64,000 nt of DNA from Marinomonas communis (GTDB taxonomy: Bacteria; Pseudomonadota; Gammaproteobacteria; Pseudomonadales; Marinomonadaceae): contig NZ_SNZA01000006.1 in NCBI RefSeq assembly GCF_004363305.1, forward strand, positions 222,737-286,736, given 5' to 3'. Positions within the stretch are counted from its first letter, which is position 1; the number at the start of each line of letters is the position of its first letter. A program made the translations under genes and the position numbers. This document shows, piece after piece, positions 17,952-25,812 of the stretch. The notes beneath the pieces were generated by a model. It had not been told where the DNA came from and did no database searches. It saw only the letters and a program-made list of their open reading frames with translations.

Positions 17952-17992
17952 TCTCTCAACTAAATGTTATGTTATAACATTTAGTTGAGAGA
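17952..17992. promoter_or_regulatory. Zur-box-like 41-bp palindrome
   Basis: Nineteen bases (17952-17970) are repeated exactly in inverted form at 17974-17992 around a 3-base centre. The core, AAATGTTATG-TTATAACATTT, fits the Zur consensus for zinc-responsive repression seen in gammaproteobacteria. The right arm reaches the GAGGAG ribosome-binding site of the COG0523 gene. Zur binding is inferred from the match and from the downstream gene type. Confidence 0.8.
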
Positions 17993-18002
17993 GGAGAGAA
18001 CG

Positions 18003-19223
18003 ATGCCAGCAATCAACGATTCTAAAAAATTACCCGTCACCGTCCTGTCAGGGTTTCTCGGTGCCGGTAAAACCACCCTATTGAGTCATTTACTCAATAA
18101 CCGCGATGGCTTGCGCATCGCAGTCATCGTTAATGACATGAGTGAAATCAACATTGATGCCGCTTTTGTTGAACAAGAAGTGTCATTGAATCGCGGCGAA
18201 GAAAAGCTGGTTGAGATGAGCAACGGCTGCATCTGTTGTACGTTGCGGGAAGACTTACTCATCGAGGTTCGCGCCCTTGCCGAGGCAGGCAAATTTGATT
18301 ACCTCGTAATTGAATCCACCGGGATTTCTGAACCATTGCCAGTGGCAGAAACCTTTACCTTTGCCGATGAAAATGGCATTAGCCTTTCTGACATCGCCAC
18401 CTTGGATACTATGGTCACGGTAGTGGATGCCGTGAATTTCTTAAAAGATTACAACACCGCCAAAAGCATCAAAGAGGCTGGGGAATCTTTAGGCGAAGAT
18501 GACGAACGTAATGTTGCCGATTTACTGGTGGATCAAGTGGAGTTTGCCGACCTACTGCTGATCAGCAAAATTGACCTGGTCACCGAAGCAGAGCTTAACG
18601 AGCTAAAAGCCATTCTGCGTAGTTTAAACAGCATGGCCGAAATCATTCCCATGGAGCGGGGCCAAGTCCCTAATGAGAAACTGCTTGGCACAGGGTTATT
18701 CGACTTTGAGAAAGCCCAGCAAGCCCCAGGTTGGCTAGCCGAAATGCGCGGTGAGCATACACCGGAAACCGAAGAGTACGGCATTGCCAGTTTTAGTTTT
18801 GTGGCACGCAAGCCTTTTCACCCGCAACGCTTCTATGACGTGCTGCACAGCACCGAGCAATATGGCAAATTGATTCGCTCTAAAGGCTACTTTTGGTTAG
18901 CGTCACGCCCTCAATTTGCGGGGCAATGGAGCCAAGCCGGCGGTATTGCACAATACGGTTTTGCGGGCATGTTCTGGCGCGCGGTACCTAAACAGCATTG
19001 GCCTACTGACGAAGCCTCTTTGGCGACCATTATGGAAAATTGGCACGAACCTTTTGGTGATATGCGCCAAGAACTGGTGTTTATTGGCCAAAACCTTGAT
19101 CAATCTGCCATGACTCAGGCGCTAGAAGCCGCACTCCTGACGAATGAGGAACTGGTTCTTGGCAAAGACGCATGGGAAGCTATGACTGACCCTTTCCCAG
19201 CTTGGCAGGAGTCCGTAGCATGA
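18003..19223 (+). CDS. COG0523 (CobW/ZigA-type) GTPase metallochaperone
   Basis: G3E-family P-loop GTPase of 406 residues. Walker A is at about residues 17-25 (GFLGAGKTT), and the metal-binding CxCC motif of the family is at 76-79 (NGCICCTLRED). Also present are ESTGISEPLPVAET and the SKIDLV guanine-specificity motif. A C-terminal CobW_C domain starts around SFSFVARKPFHPQRFYD. A Zur-like site directly upstream points to the zinc-starvation class that delivers zinc to client proteins. The ATG at 18003 has GAGGAG at 17991-17996. It overlaps the DUF1826 gene by 4 bases (ATGA). Confidence 0.88.
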   Translation: MPAINDSKKLPVTVLSGFLGAGKTTLLSHLLNNRDGLRIAVIVNDMSEINIDAAFVEQEVSLNRGEEKLVEMSNGCICCTLREDLLIEVRALAEAGKFDYLVIESTGISEPLPVAETFTFADENGISLSDIATLDTMVTVVDAVNFLKDYNTAKSIKEAGESLGEDDERNVADLLVDQVEFADLLLISKIDLVTEAELNELKAILRSLNSMAEIIPMERGQVPNEKLLGTGLFDFEKAQQAPGWLAEMRGEHTPETEEYGIASFSFVARKPFHPQRFYDVLHSTEQYGKLIRSKGYFWLASRPQFAGQWSQAGGIAQYGFAGMFWRAVPKQHWPTDEASLATIMENWHEPFGDMRQELVFIGQNLDQSAMTQALEAALLTNEELVLGKDAWEAMTDPFPAWQESVA

Positions 19224-19882
19224 GTGTGATCGAAGAAACATTTGGCGCTCTGCCCTCTCCAACCGCGGCCTTTTCAGAAGAATTATCCGGGCTCGCGGGC
19301 ATCTATCAAGACGATGTGAACTTGATGGTATGGCAACGCGATTTGGACTCAGAAACTAAGCAATCGGTGTCGGCTGTGCTGCAAACTGACCGCCCCCTTT
19401 CCTTGAATCAAATCGTCACCCCTGAGAACGTCAGCCAGTCCCTAGAACGAGGTTTACCTCAAGTCGATGGTCGAGATGCTTTGATTCGCGATATTGCTTT
19501 ATTGGTTGATGCTTACTGTTGTTTGTTTGACCTAGAGACAGCGGGGTTACGTTTAACACAAGTGGATCGCGCCATGTGCCCCCGCTTTCATGTGGATCAA
19601 GTGCCTTGCCGTTTGATCACCACTTTTGCAGGCCCTGCTACCCAATGGTTAGAAGAAAACAGCTTAAACCGTTCAAAGCTGGGTCGAGGTAGCAATGGTC
19701 AACCAGACAGTTCCTCTGGCTTAATCCAAGCCAATGCCAACATCCAGCAAATCACGGTCGGTGATGTGGCGTTGTTAAAAGGCGAGCGCTGGGAAGGCAA
19801 TGAAGGCCGCGGCATTGTGCACCGTTCTCCTGGTGTCGAACAAGGCCAGCAGCGCTTGCTGCTAACCTTGGATATGGCCTAG
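19220..19882 (+). CDS. DUF1826 protein, possible Fe(II)/2-oxoglutarate oxygenase
   Basis: Protein of 220 residues recognised as DUF1826, a family that often accompanies COG0523 genes in zinc regulons. Read directly, it has H124-V-D126 (CPRFHVDQVPC), a GDVALLKGERW strand, H201 (IVHRSP) and R212 (QQRLLLTLD). HxD...H with Arg eleven residues after the distal His is the ligand set of Fe(II)/2OG dioxygenases in a jelly-roll fold. The start is the ATG overlapping the upstream stop, with AGGAG at 19207-19211, so it is translationally coupled. Oxygenase activity is my inference; the biological role is unknown. Confidence 0.78.
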   Translation: MSVIEETFGALPSPTAAFSEELSGLAGIYQDDVNLMVWQRDLDSETKQSVSAVLQTDRPLSLNQIVTPENVSQSLERGLPQVDGRDALIRDIALLVDAYCCLFDLETAGLRLTQVDRAMCPRFHVDQVPCRLITTFAGPATQWLEENSLNRSKLGRGSNGQPDSSSGLIQANANIQQITVGDVALLKGERWEGNEGRGIVHRSPGVEQGQQRLLLTLDMA

Positions 19883-19904
19883 TGCTTTGGCCGTTTTAAG
19901 AGGT

Positions 19905-20372
19905 CTAAGATTGGGCCTCTTGAATCGGCAACGGCGCATCGGTTTTTACTGCTCGAATGGCAAAATTGCTGTGAATGTCTTTCACAAACGGCAAGGTCTG
20001 AATGGTCCTTAAAATCGCCTCGTACTCTTTCAAATTATGCACCACCACTTCTAGGCGATAATCAGACTGCCCTGATACCACAAAACAGCTGAGCACATTG
20101 GGCATGGCAATGATGGACTCTTCAAACTGCAAGCTGGTTTGGTCTTTGTGATTCTCAAGGGAGACATCAACAAAAACCGTCATGCCCAAGCCGACTTTTT
20201 CACGATCTAGAGTGGCACGGTATCCGGTAATGACCGTCTCTGCTTCCAATTTTTTAACCCGTCTTAAACAGGGCGAGGGCGACAAATGAATGCGTTCCGA
20301 CAAATCCACATTCGTTAAGCGTCCGTCGTCTTGTAGCTGGCGCAAGATCGCAAAATCCACTTTATCCATCAT
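19905..20372 (-). CDS. Lrp/AsnC-family transcriptional regulator
   Basis: Feast/famine regulator of 155 residues. The N-terminal helix-turn-helix is LRQLQDDGRLTNVDLSERIHLSPSPCLRRVKKLE, and the C-terminal RAM ligand-binding domain includes VFVDVSLENH and VLSCFVVSGQSDYRLEVVVHNL. It is divergent from a DMT exporter and aminotransferase pair; Lrp proteins in this arrangement usually control the neighbouring amino-acid exporter. The likely ligand is therefore an amino acid, not further identifiable. A second Met follows directly, so the start may be one codon later. Confidence 0.88.
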   Translation of the reverse strand: MMDKVDFAILRQLQDDGRLTNVDLSERIHLSPSPCLRRVKKLEAETVITGYRATLDREKVGLGMTVFVDVSLENHKDQTSLQFEESIIAMPNVLSCFVVSGQSDYRLEVVVHNLKEYEAILRTIQTLPFVKDIHSNFAIRAVKTDAPLPIQEAQS

Positions 20373-20546
20373 ATTGGCATACTCGAAAACTATTTAATTA
20401 AAAATTAGCACAATGTGTCTTTTGAGTCTGTAAAACCTATCAACATAGCAAGGACATGCTTTGCCTATTTGCTAAATAATGAAGTCATTAAAGCGCGCTT
20501 TGATTCCTGAGCGCCCTCTCATCAATATGGATTGAGGTCACACCTG

Positions 20547-21503
20547 ATGGCGAATATTAGCTCTCCAGCGATCCCCAACTCGGCACCTGCCTATCGTCTC
20601 ACAGCGCAAGGTCGAGCCTTCAAGCTTGGTGTTCTGTCGGCTTTGGCGACGGTGTTTATTTGGAGCTGTTTCCTGCTGTCCATGCGTGCTGGAGCCGTCT
20701 CTGCCCTAACCACCTTTGATTTAGCCCTAATGCGCTTTGTGTTGCCAGGGTTGGTATTACTGCCCTGGGTCATGCGTGATTGGCGTTTATTGATGTCGAC
20801 CTCTCCATGGATGCTATTGGGTGTTTGCGTTGGCGCAGGCGTGCCATTCTTTTACCTCAGTAGTTTAGGTGCCAGCTACGCCCCAGCCGCACATTCGGGA
20901 CTATTGATTCCCGGTACTTTTCCGTTGTTTGTCACTGCCATCGCCGTGTTGGTTTTCAAAGAGCCGATTTCTTCGCAACGCTTCGTCGGTCTGCTGTGCA
21001 TTGGCCTAGGTGTATTAAGTCTCGTCTTGATGTCGATGCTGCAAAGCAGCGGGGAGCTTTGGAAAGGGGATCTGATCTTTCTACTGGCCGCCTTTTTCTG
21101 GGCGGTGTACACCATCTGTTTGCGCTTAGCAGGCCTACCTCCGTTAGCGATTACCGGGCTTTTGTGCCTTGTTTCGAGTGTTATTCTCGGCTTGCTGTAT
21201 ATCTCCGGGCAGGTCTCCTCGGGCATGGCTGACACGCCACTGCTGACAGTCATGACACAGTTTATTGTGCAAGCGGTGCTCGTCGGTATCGTGGCAGGCT
21301 TCACCTATGGTTTCGCCATTAACCTAATTGGTGCTGAGTTAAGCGCCGCCATCGGTTCCCTAACACCAGTGCTGGTGTCTTTGCTCGCCATTCCTTTACT
21401 GAATGAATCACTTTCAATGGCTTCTGGCTTAGGACTGGCATTGGTCTGTAGTGGTGTTGTGTTAGCCAGTGGTTTGTCTCTGCGATCCATTTTTTCCCGT
21501 TAA
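20547..21503 (+). CDS. EamA/DMT-superfamily exporter
   Basis: Ten-helix drug/metabolite transporter of 318 residues with the usual duplicated EamA halves. The first half ends near VFKEPISSQRFVGLLCIGLGVLSLV, and the second ends near LNESLSMASGLGLALVCSGVVL. The start at 20547 is set by GAGG nine bases upstream. The aminotransferase gene begins 13 bases after its stop, so the two are an operon, facing an Lrp regulator. Export of an amino acid related to the aminotransferase is inferred. Confidence 0.85.
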   Translation: MANISSPAIPNSAPAYRLTAQGRAFKLGVLSALATVFIWSCFLLSMRAGAVSALTTFDLALMRFVLPGLVLLPWVMRDWRLLMSTSPWMLLGVCVGAGVPFFYLSSLGASYAPAAHSGLLIPGTFPLFVTAIAVLVFKEPISSQRFVGLLCIGLGVLSLVLMSMLQSSGELWKGDLIFLLAAFFWAVYTICLRLAGLPPLAITGLLCLVSSVILGLLYISGQVSSGMADTPLLTVMTQFIVQAVLVGIVAGFTYGFAINLIGAELSAAIGSLTPVLVSLLAIPLLNESLSMASGLGLALVCSGVVLASGLSLRSIFSR

Positions 21504-21516
21504 GAGGTGCCCTCGT

Positions 21517-22707
21517 ATGTTTTTTGAATCTCTCTCCTCTGCGCCTCATGATCCAATCATGGCGCTGTCCTCCCTGTGTCTGCAGGACACTCGCTCACAG
21601 AAACTGGATCTGGGTATCGGCGTATATCGCAATGCCTTAGGCCAGACGCCAGTCTTTGACGCAGTGAAGGCAGCTGAACAGTCTTTAGTCGCTGCGCAAG
21701 ACAGCAAAGCCTACGTTGGCATGCAAGGACATTTAGGGTTTAACCGTGCTATGACGTCACTGATTCTGGGTGAGCAATGGGAAACGAGCCGTGTCCGTAC
21801 TTTACAAACGCCAGGAGCCAGCGGCGCGCTACGCTTACTCGCAGACTTAATTGCGCGAACCAACGCGGATGCTACGATCTGGCTTAGCGATCCGAGCTAT
21901 ACCAATCATGAGCCTATCTTTCGCGCGGCGGGTTTAGACGTGCGTTATTACCCATACTTTGATGCAGCCACTAAGCAAGTAAACAGCGATGCTATGATTG
22001 CCCAACTGTCACAACTGGGCACCAATGACGTAGTAGTACTGCATGGCTGTTGCCATAACCCAACCGGCGCTGACATGAGTTTGGAACTGTGGCAACAGGT
22101 GACAGAGCTGTCGCTAAAGACGGGATTCTTACCCTTTATTGATATGGCGTATCAAGGCTTTGGTCGTTCTTTGGAAGAAGATGCCCAAGGCACTCGCTAT
22201 TTGACGACACGAGTGCCAAGCTTTTTGTTAGCCAGCTCCTGTTCAAAAAACTTCGGTCTCTACCGTGAACGTGTGGGCGTCGCCATGATGGCAGGCCATT
22301 CGGAGAAAGCCAGTGACAGCATGCTCTCGCAATTGTTAAGCCTCGCGCGTAATAGCTACACCATGCCACCGGATCATGGCGCGGCCATCGTGGCAGCGAT
22401 TCTGTCTTATGAATCATTGAAAGCATCATGGCAGGCAGAGCTAAGCCATATGACTCAGCATATCCAGAACACACGTAAGCAGCTACGTCAGGCTTTAGAA
22501 CATCGTTTTAACCGTGATTACAGTTTCATCGAACAGCATCAAGGGATGTTCTCTATGCTAGGGATCGATACGGACTCCGTACACCGTTTACGCACTCAAA
22601 AAGCGATCTATTTACTCGACAATGGACGCCTTAATCTCGCGGGGTTGGCGCCCTCTCAAATTGAGTATTTTGCCGACAGTTTATTCGCCGTTGAACGCAT
22701 GCAGTAA
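21517..22707 (+). CDS. Aspartate/aromatic aminotransferase (AspC/TyrB family)
   Basis: PLP-dependent class I aminotransferase of 396 residues, exactly the length of AspC/TyrB. Markers are LDLGIGVYRNALGQTPVF at the N-terminus, LHGCCHNPTGADMS, the PLP-binding Lys in SSCSKNFGLYRERVG, and a C-terminal LNLAGL segment. Other AspC/TyrB proteins usually carry SGRVN there; here it is DNGRLN. AGAGG eight bases upstream supports the ATG. Discriminating aspartate from aromatic substrates is not possible by eye. It is the second gene of the DMT-exporter operon. Confidence 0.87.
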   Translation: MFFESLSSAPHDPIMALSSLCLQDTRSQKLDLGIGVYRNALGQTPVFDAVKAAEQSLVAAQDSKAYVGMQGHLGFNRAMTSLILGEQWETSRVRTLQTPGASGALRLLADLIARTNADATIWLSDPSYTNHEPIFRAAGLDVRYYPYFDAATKQVNSDAMIAQLSQLGTNDVVVLHGCCHNPTGADMSLELWQQVTELSLKTGFLPFIDMAYQGFGRSLEEDAQGTRYLTTRVPSFLLASSCSKNFGLYRERVGVAMMAGHSEKASDSMLSQLLSLARNSYTMPPDHGAAIVAAILSYESLKASWQAELSHMTQHIQNTRKQLRQALEHRFNRDYSFIEQHQGMFSMLGIDTDSVHRLRTQKAIYLLDNGRLNLAGLAPSQIEYFADSLFAVERMQ

Positions 22708-22825
22708 GGAAATCACGCCACTCTTGCAAAGCTAATTCATATTCAGTCTCTTGCCCTATTGTGACATCAACTACTAGAGCCACACTTTGCTCGACTCGGC
22801 ATAGTTTTCAGTGAAGAAATACAAA

Positions 22826-22860
22826 TACTAAGAACAAGGGGAACCCCCTTATTCTTAGTA
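22826..22860. terminator. Hairpin between convergent aminotransferase and TSUP genes
   Basis: TACTAAGAA (22826-22834) pairs with TTCTTAGTA (22852-22860); after one mismatch a further AAGGGG/CCCCTT helix closes on three bases. On the minus strand it is followed by a T-rich ATTTGTATTTCTT, so it mainly terminates the TSUP cluster. Confidence 0.75.
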
Positions 22861-22866
22861 GTGACT

Positions 22867-23646
22867 CTAAATAGCATACTTCACGCCAAGAGATGCCATT
22901 AGTAAAAGCATAGATAAGGATAGTGTTTTTCGGACAACACTTGAGCCATACTTTAGTGCTGAGTGGCTGCCGAGGTGGTTACCAGCTAGATTGGCCAATA
23001 CTAATGGGATAGCTAATAAATATAAAATCTTACCTGCTAGAATAAAGGCAATTAGCGCTCCAATATTCGAGGAAAAGTTAAACAGCTTGGAATTAGCTGA
23101 TGCTGCAACTAAGTCAAAACGTAGAATGAAGTGCAGAGCCAAAATCAAAAAGCTTCCTGTTCCTGGGCCAAAAAAACCATCATAGAAACCAATAACAAAG
23201 ACTGTTAGGGGCACCCCTATATACAATTTAAAATTTGAAAAGGAGTGCTCACCTTCTAACACATTCTTCTTAGGGAAGAAGGAAAGGATTATACCGACAG
23301 GCATTAAGGCTAAGATAATCTTTCCAACCGTGTCAGGGTCAAAGTACAAAATCATTTGGGCGCCGATATAAGCCCCAGCTAGCCCAGCAGGAATGCCTGA
23401 AGCGACGGCTTTCCAGATAACCTTTTTATTTTTTACAAAGTTTCGGATCGCAGCAATAGTGCCTAATGTACTAACTATCTTTTCTTGCCCTAACGCGACT
23501 TGCGGTGGTAGTCCAGCCAAGATAAAAGAAGGGACTAGAATCAGCCCACCACCACCTGCAACACTATCAATAAAACCTGCTGCGAACGCTGATGCAATAA
23601 GCGCAACCACAACCCAAATTGAGAAATCTGATAATAGCCATTCCAT
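22867..23646 (-). CDS. TSUP-family exporter (TauE/SafE type)
   Basis: Membrane protein of 259 residues with about eight helices, in the sulfite/organosulfur exporter family. It has the repeated TauE half motifs: SAFAAGFIDSVAGGGGLILVPSFILAGLPPQVALGQEK, then FYDGFFGPGTGSFLILALHF. TauE/SafE members export sulfite, sulfoacetate or other organic anions. It is the last gene of a minus-strand group behind the dehydrogenase, 79 bases away. The substrate is presumably a product or waste anion of that pathway; this is inferred from position. Confidence 0.85.
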   Translation of the reverse strand: MEWLLSDFSIWVVVALIASAFAAGFIDSVAGGGGLILVPSFILAGLPPQVALGQEKIVSTLGTIAAIRNFVKNKKVIWKAVASGIPAGLAGAYIGAQMILYFDPDTVGKIILALMPVGIILSFFPKKNVLEGEHSFSNFKLYIGVPLTVFVIGFYDGFFGPGTGSFLILALHFILRFDLVAASANSKLFNFSSNIGALIAFILAGKILYLLAIPLVLANLAGNHLGSHSALKYGSSVVRKTLSLSMLLLMASLGVKYAI

Positions 23647-23725
23647 GTAGAAAGTCTCCTGACACCATTAAAATCATTGATGTCGCCGCTATGCCTTTAG
23701 CCACAATAGCGGCGATCATTTGGGA

Positions 23726-24598
23726 TTAGCCCGCTATTGCTTTAACTAAAACTGATGTATCCATACGCCCTAAACCTTGCTGCTGTAATGCAGCATAATG
23801 CTGGTCGACATCTTGAGCCATTTTTAGCTCAACGCCATACGCCCTAGCCTGCTCAATACAAATGCTCAAGTCTTTACGCATCCAGTCCACCGCAAAGCCA
23901 AAATCAAATTCACCTTTTGCCATGGTTTCTAAACGGTTAGCCATCTGCCATGACCCAGCCGCCCCATGCTTTAACGTATCCACGACTTTTGAAATATTTA
24001 AATCTGCTTTTTCGGCCAACAACAGCGCTTCACTTAAGCCATTTAAAACACCTGCAATGCAGACTTGATTAACCATTTTGCACCGTTGCCCTTGACCAGC
24101 AGAGCCCATTAGTTGGACTTGCTTCGCATAGCAATCCACCACAGGAAGAGCCTGGTTAAAGATCTCTTCTTCACCACCACACATAACCGTTAAGACCCCA
24201 TTCTCAGCACCTGCTTGACCACCAGAAACAGGTGCATCGATGAAGTGAACACCCTGCTCTTCGCAAGCCCTGGCCAACTCCTCCGCCAATAAAGCCGAAG
24301 TAGTCGTATGATCAATCAAAACAGCGCCCGCCGACATCCCGGCCAACACACCATCTGAACCATAAATAACACTGCGTACGTCATTATCATTACCAACACA
24401 AACACATACGAAATCTGCTCCAGCGGCCGCTTCTGCTGGCGTTTTTGCGGCATGGCCAGAGAATTCATTTGCCCAACGCTCCGCTTTCTCGTACGTACGG
24501 TTATACACAGTGATAGAGCCTCCAGACTTAGACAAATGCCCTGCCATTGGGTAACCCATAACACCCAGCCCAATAAATGCAATTTTTATGTTTTCCAT
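23726..24598 (-). CDS. Beta-hydroxyacid dehydrogenase family oxidoreductase
   Basis: NAD(P)-dependent dehydrogenase of 290 residues, related to 3-hydroxyisobutyrate dehydrogenase, tartronate semialdehyde reductase and sulfolactaldehyde reductase. The Rossmann motif GLGVMGYPMAGHLSKSG is at the N-terminus. The substrate loop DAPVSGGQAGAENG is in the middle, and AGQGQRCKMVNQ carries the catalytic Lys. The start at 24598 has GAGG seven bases upstream. It begins 13 bases after the stop of the oxygenase gene, so the two are co-transcribed. The substrate is unknown; an aldehyde or a beta-hydroxy amino acid made by the oxygenase is a reasonable guess. Confidence 0.85.
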   Translation of the reverse strand: MENIKIAFIGLGVMGYPMAGHLSKSGGSITVYNRTYEKAERWANEFSGHAAKTPAEAAAGADFVCVCVGNDNDVRSVIYGSDGVLAGMSAGAVLIDHTTTSALLAEELARACEEQGVHFIDAPVSGGQAGAENGVLTVMCGGEEEIFNQALPVVDCYAKQVQLMGSAGQGQRCKMVNQVCIAGVLNGLSEALLLAEKADLNISKVVDTLKHGAAGSWQMANRLETMAKGEFDFGFAVDWMRKDLSICIEQARAYGVELKMAQDVDQHYAALQQQGLGRMDTSVLVKAIAG

Positions 24599-24611
24599 TT
24601 CCAATCCTCGC

Positions 24612-25658
24612 TTAATCTTTTCCAATGTGAGAGCAATTTGGGAGACTTAATAAACGTTGTTTAGACTTCATACCAAACAAACGAATTAACCAGCGATCAG
24701 CGCCATCTTCCCTTGGAATGTAGGCCTCCCTTCGATGCAAAGTACGCTGATTTTTAATCAACAACATATCGCCAGGTAGAAATACAGTTGAATGTACATT
24801 TTCAGGTTTTTCTAAAGCCGCTTCGAACATGAGTAGAGCCGCTGCAGCCTGAGGTGTAATAGGAGTAACGTTCTCCTTGTCATAACGACTGTAAGCAACA
24901 TTGTTTCTATCAAATGCCAAAACAGGCAATCTCGAACTTAATGAGCCACTAAAAGAATCAGGGCGGCTAATTAAAAATTGATCACTCATTAGGATTTGAA
25001 TGACGCCTTGATTAAGGCGTGATAAAACGTCATCTAGCAGTACAACCGAAGAATTCACTTTTAAATCACTACGTATTGCCATCAGAGAAAGTAGCTCTGG
25101 GCACGCAGATTTACCGTTAAGTGACTCTGGAATAATTGGAAGATCAGGTTTATCAACATGAAAGCCGAACGTTACATCTGACCCATGTGAAGACTTTTTC
25201 CCTTTCGCATCTTTGGTTGGAACAACATGTCTAAAAATCCGGCCGTTATTCTCATGCTCATAAGCAATAGGGTGAAACCCTGCTAAGTTATAGATACCCG
25301 TATGAATAGCATTCGCTAGAAGTAACTCATCATTCTCAATGAAACCTTCATATGGCGTAGGAGGTAAAGTATCTCCTAATGGCAGACCTCGAATAATCAA
25401 AGCCGATTCCTGATCACTCTCAGAGAAACTTTTAATCCGAAGCAAAACTTCTTCACTCAGAAGGTCTTGCATCTGACAGCCAATCCACTCAGCCGCTTCT
25501 ATAACTTGTTTATCATCAGATAATGACATTGTGCACAAGCGACTTTTCAACGCCTGTGCTGATTGATAAGTAACATGACATTCAGAAATACCAAAAACAT
25601 CTGACTCTTGTTTAATCTGTACTTGTGACACCTTCGTTAAGTCCTTTTTAACCATCAT
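24612..25658 (-). CDS. Fe(II)/2-oxoglutarate oxygenase, clavaminate-synthase/amino-acid-hydroxylase type
   Basis: Non-haem iron oxygenase of 348 residues. The iron ligands are H167 and D169 (FGFHVDKPD) and H308 (TLHRREAY); R322 and R326 (DRWLIRLF) are the 2-oxoglutarate arginines. The 14- and 18-residue spacing from the distal His is, as I recall, that of the arginine hydroxylase VioC, and CPELLSLMAIRSD also resembles free-amino-acid hydroxylases such as AsnO. This suggests hydroxylation of a free amino acid, though TauD-like desulfonation is an alternative. The start at 25658 is tentative (no clear ribosome site). The gene is first in an operon divergent from a MocR regulator. Confidence 0.75.
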   Translation of the reverse strand: MMVKKDLTKVSQVQIKQESDVFGISECHVTYQSAQALKSRLCTMSLSDDKQVIEAAEWIGCQMQDLLSEEVLLRIKSFSESDQESALIIRGLPLGDTLPPTPYEGFIENDELLLANAIHTGIYNLAGFHPIAYEHENNGRIFRHVVPTKDAKGKKSSHGSDVTFGFHVDKPDLPIIPESLNGKSACPELLSLMAIRSDLKVNSSVVLLDDVLSRLNQGVIQILMSDQFLISRPDSFSGSLSSRLPVLAFDRNNVAYSRYDKENVTPITPQAAAALLMFEAALEKPENVHSTVFLPGDMLLIKNQRTLHRREAYIPREDGADRWLIRLFGMKSKQRLLSLPNCSHIGKD

Positions 25659-25695
25659 TGAATCGATGAAAGCAAGATTAATATACAAAAATAAC

Positions 25696-25722
25696 ATATG
25701 TCAATTATTTATTTTGACATAT
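25696..25722. promoter_or_regulatory. Inverted repeat between oxygenase and MocR genes
   Basis: ATATGTCAA (25696-25704) and TTGACATAT (25714-25722) form a perfect 9-bp inverted repeat with a 9-base spacer. On the minus strand the left arm supplies TTGACA as a -35, with TATTAA 15 bases on, so binding here would affect the oxygenase operon promoter. It is a likely MocR operator. Confidence 0.6.
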
Positions 25723-25812
25723 ACCTTGAGTTTGTAGAAAAATAATAGATATCAATTTACATATATCATATAGTTGCACGCTCTTATTATTACTCACTTA
25801 ACAGGTCACATT

